From an uncultured Fibrobacter sp. (lineage in GTDB: Bacteria; Fibrobacterota; Fibrobacteria; Fibrobacterales; Fibrobacteraceae): a stretch of DNA of 49,497 nt. Both the position numbers and the translations under genes were made by a program. The notes under the pieces were generated by a model. The model was not told where the DNA came from, ran no database searches, and was given only the letters and a program-made list of their open reading frames with translations. Within the stretch, counting starts at the first letter, position 1. Every line of letters begins with the position of its first letter. This document shows positions 48,777 through 49,497 of this stretch, in pieces. The stretch covers positions 1 through 49,497 of the forward strand of contig CAMUYW010000018.1 of the NCBI GenBank assembly GCA_947165045.1. Direction: 5' to 3'.

Positions 48777-49497
48777 ATGAAAAAGATTTCTCTTACCGGT
48801 ATCAAGCCGACGGGTACGCCCCATCTCGGCAATTATGTGGGCGCAATTCGCCCGGCTCTCGAACTTACGAAGACTTACGACACGGTCTATTTCATTGCGG
48901 ATTATCATGCATTGACGACTGTGCAGAACGGCGCCGAAATGCGTGCCAACATCTACAAGGTGGCAGCAACGTGGCTTGCTCTCGGCCTCAATCCCGAAGA
49001 ATCCCTCTTCTACAAGCAGAGCGATATCCCTGAAATTTTTGAACTCAGCTGGGCACTCAGCTGCTTCACGCCGAAGGGCTTCATGAACCGCGCCCATGCT
49101 TACAAGGCGAAGGTCGAAGCAAATACCGCCGCAGGCGTTGACATCGATTCCAACGTGAACATGGGCCTTTACTGCTATCCGTGCCTCATGGATGCCGATA
49201 TCCTCATGTTCAGCGCCGACATCGTGCCGGTGGGCAAGGACCAAAAACAGCATGTGGAATTTGCTCGCGACATTGCCATCAAGTTCAACAAGCATTTTGG
49301 CGAAGAAGTGTTCACCGTTCCGGAACCGGTTTTTCAGGAATCCACCGGTGTCATCCCGGGCCTCGATGGCCGTAAGATGAGCAAGTCTTACGACAACTAC
49401 ATCGACATCTTCCTCGAACCGAAGGCTCTCAAGAAGCGTCTCGGCAAGATCGTGACGAACTCCCAGGGCATTGAAGAACCGAAGGATCCGGATACTT
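48777..49497 (+). CDS. trpS: Tryptophanyl-tRNA synthetase, N-terminal part
   Basis: 240 codons are visible before the right edge. Class I signatures: the HIGH equivalent in GIKPTGTPHLGNYVG near the N-terminus and KMSKS in LDGRKMSKSYDNY (about residue 199). MNRAHAYKAK and VPVGKDQKQHVEFARDIA are typical of TrpRS. It charges tRNA-Trp. The missing part should be the anticodon-binding C-terminal domain. Confidence 0.96.
   Translation, partial: MKKISLTGIKPTGTPHLGNYVGAIRPALELTKTYDTVYFIADYHALTTVQNGAEMRANIYKVAATWLALGLNPEESLFYKQSDIPEIFELSWALSCFTPKGFMNRAHAYKAKVEANTAAGVDIDSNVNMGLYCYPCLMDADILMFSADIVPVGKDQKQHVEFARDIAIKFNKHFGEEVFTVPEPVFQESTGVIPGLDGRKMSKSYDNYIDIFLEPKALKKRLGKIVTNSQGIEEPKDPDT

Overview
The window looks like the chromosome of a Gram-negative fibrolytic bacterium of the Fibrobacter type. 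This rests on secreted GH11 and GH10 xylanases and a polysaccharide-lyase-like protein, on short C-terminal sorting-like tails on secreted enzymes, on many lipoproteins, on a lipid A-type acyltransferase, and on a housekeeping set (rnd, trpS, cysK, nudC, rubrerythrin, speA). No database search was possible, so the genus is an inference. Genes are dense, and many short gaps carry small palindromic repeats of two kinds (CATTCCCGC...GCGGGAAT and GTCATCC...GGATCC/GGATGAC).

Layout. 0-7 kb: HIT protein end, membrane proteins, an HtrB-like acyltransferase coupled to an HEXXH membrane protein, a SpoIIE-type phosphatase, DUF975 and EI24-type membrane proteins, a GNAT enzyme and a 19-codon hydrophobic ORF. 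7-11 kb: a GH11 xylanase and a tandem GH10 protein whose two domains have each lost a different catalytic glutamate. 11-18.6 kb: LTA-synthase-like transferase, RND/MMPL exporter, aspartoacylase-like enzyme, an acidic protein and a HAD hydrolase with repeat DNA in its 5' end. 18.6-23.3 kb: three adjacent lipoprotein genes on the minus strand (BACON-MACPF pore-former-like, BMP-type binding protein, binding-protein/legumain-peptidase fusion). This is the best candidate here for an undescribed system. 23.6-31.1 kb: tRNA-Gly(CCC), a surface protein with HDT repeats, three GT2 glycosyltransferases plus NudC, and the polyamine genes speA and carboxynorspermidine synthase. 31.1-34.7 kb: a frameshifted small secreted gene, a lipoprotein, a DUF4434-like protein and a PL14-like protein.

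34.7-43.7 kb is an AT-rich accessory stretch: an AlbA_2/ATPase regulator with a 12-bp tandem repeat; an unknown protein with an XRE-ImmA/IrrE protein, bracketed by two ~99-bp direct repeats ending in a covarying hairpin; then a minus-strand operon of a TPR protein with an HEXXH motif, a MazG-like pyrophosphohydrolase and a nuclease-like/DUF2075 helicase, preceded by a highly structured leader. This resembles a defence or stress island. 43.7-49.5 kb returns to housekeeping: rubrerythrin, cysK, a TrmH methyltransferase, 5-formyl-THF cyclo-ligase, RNase D and the start of trpS.

Coordinates include the stop codon. Starts were moved to internal ATGs where a ribosome site or the family N-terminus supports it. 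Many long opposite-strand reading frames were set aside as shadows.
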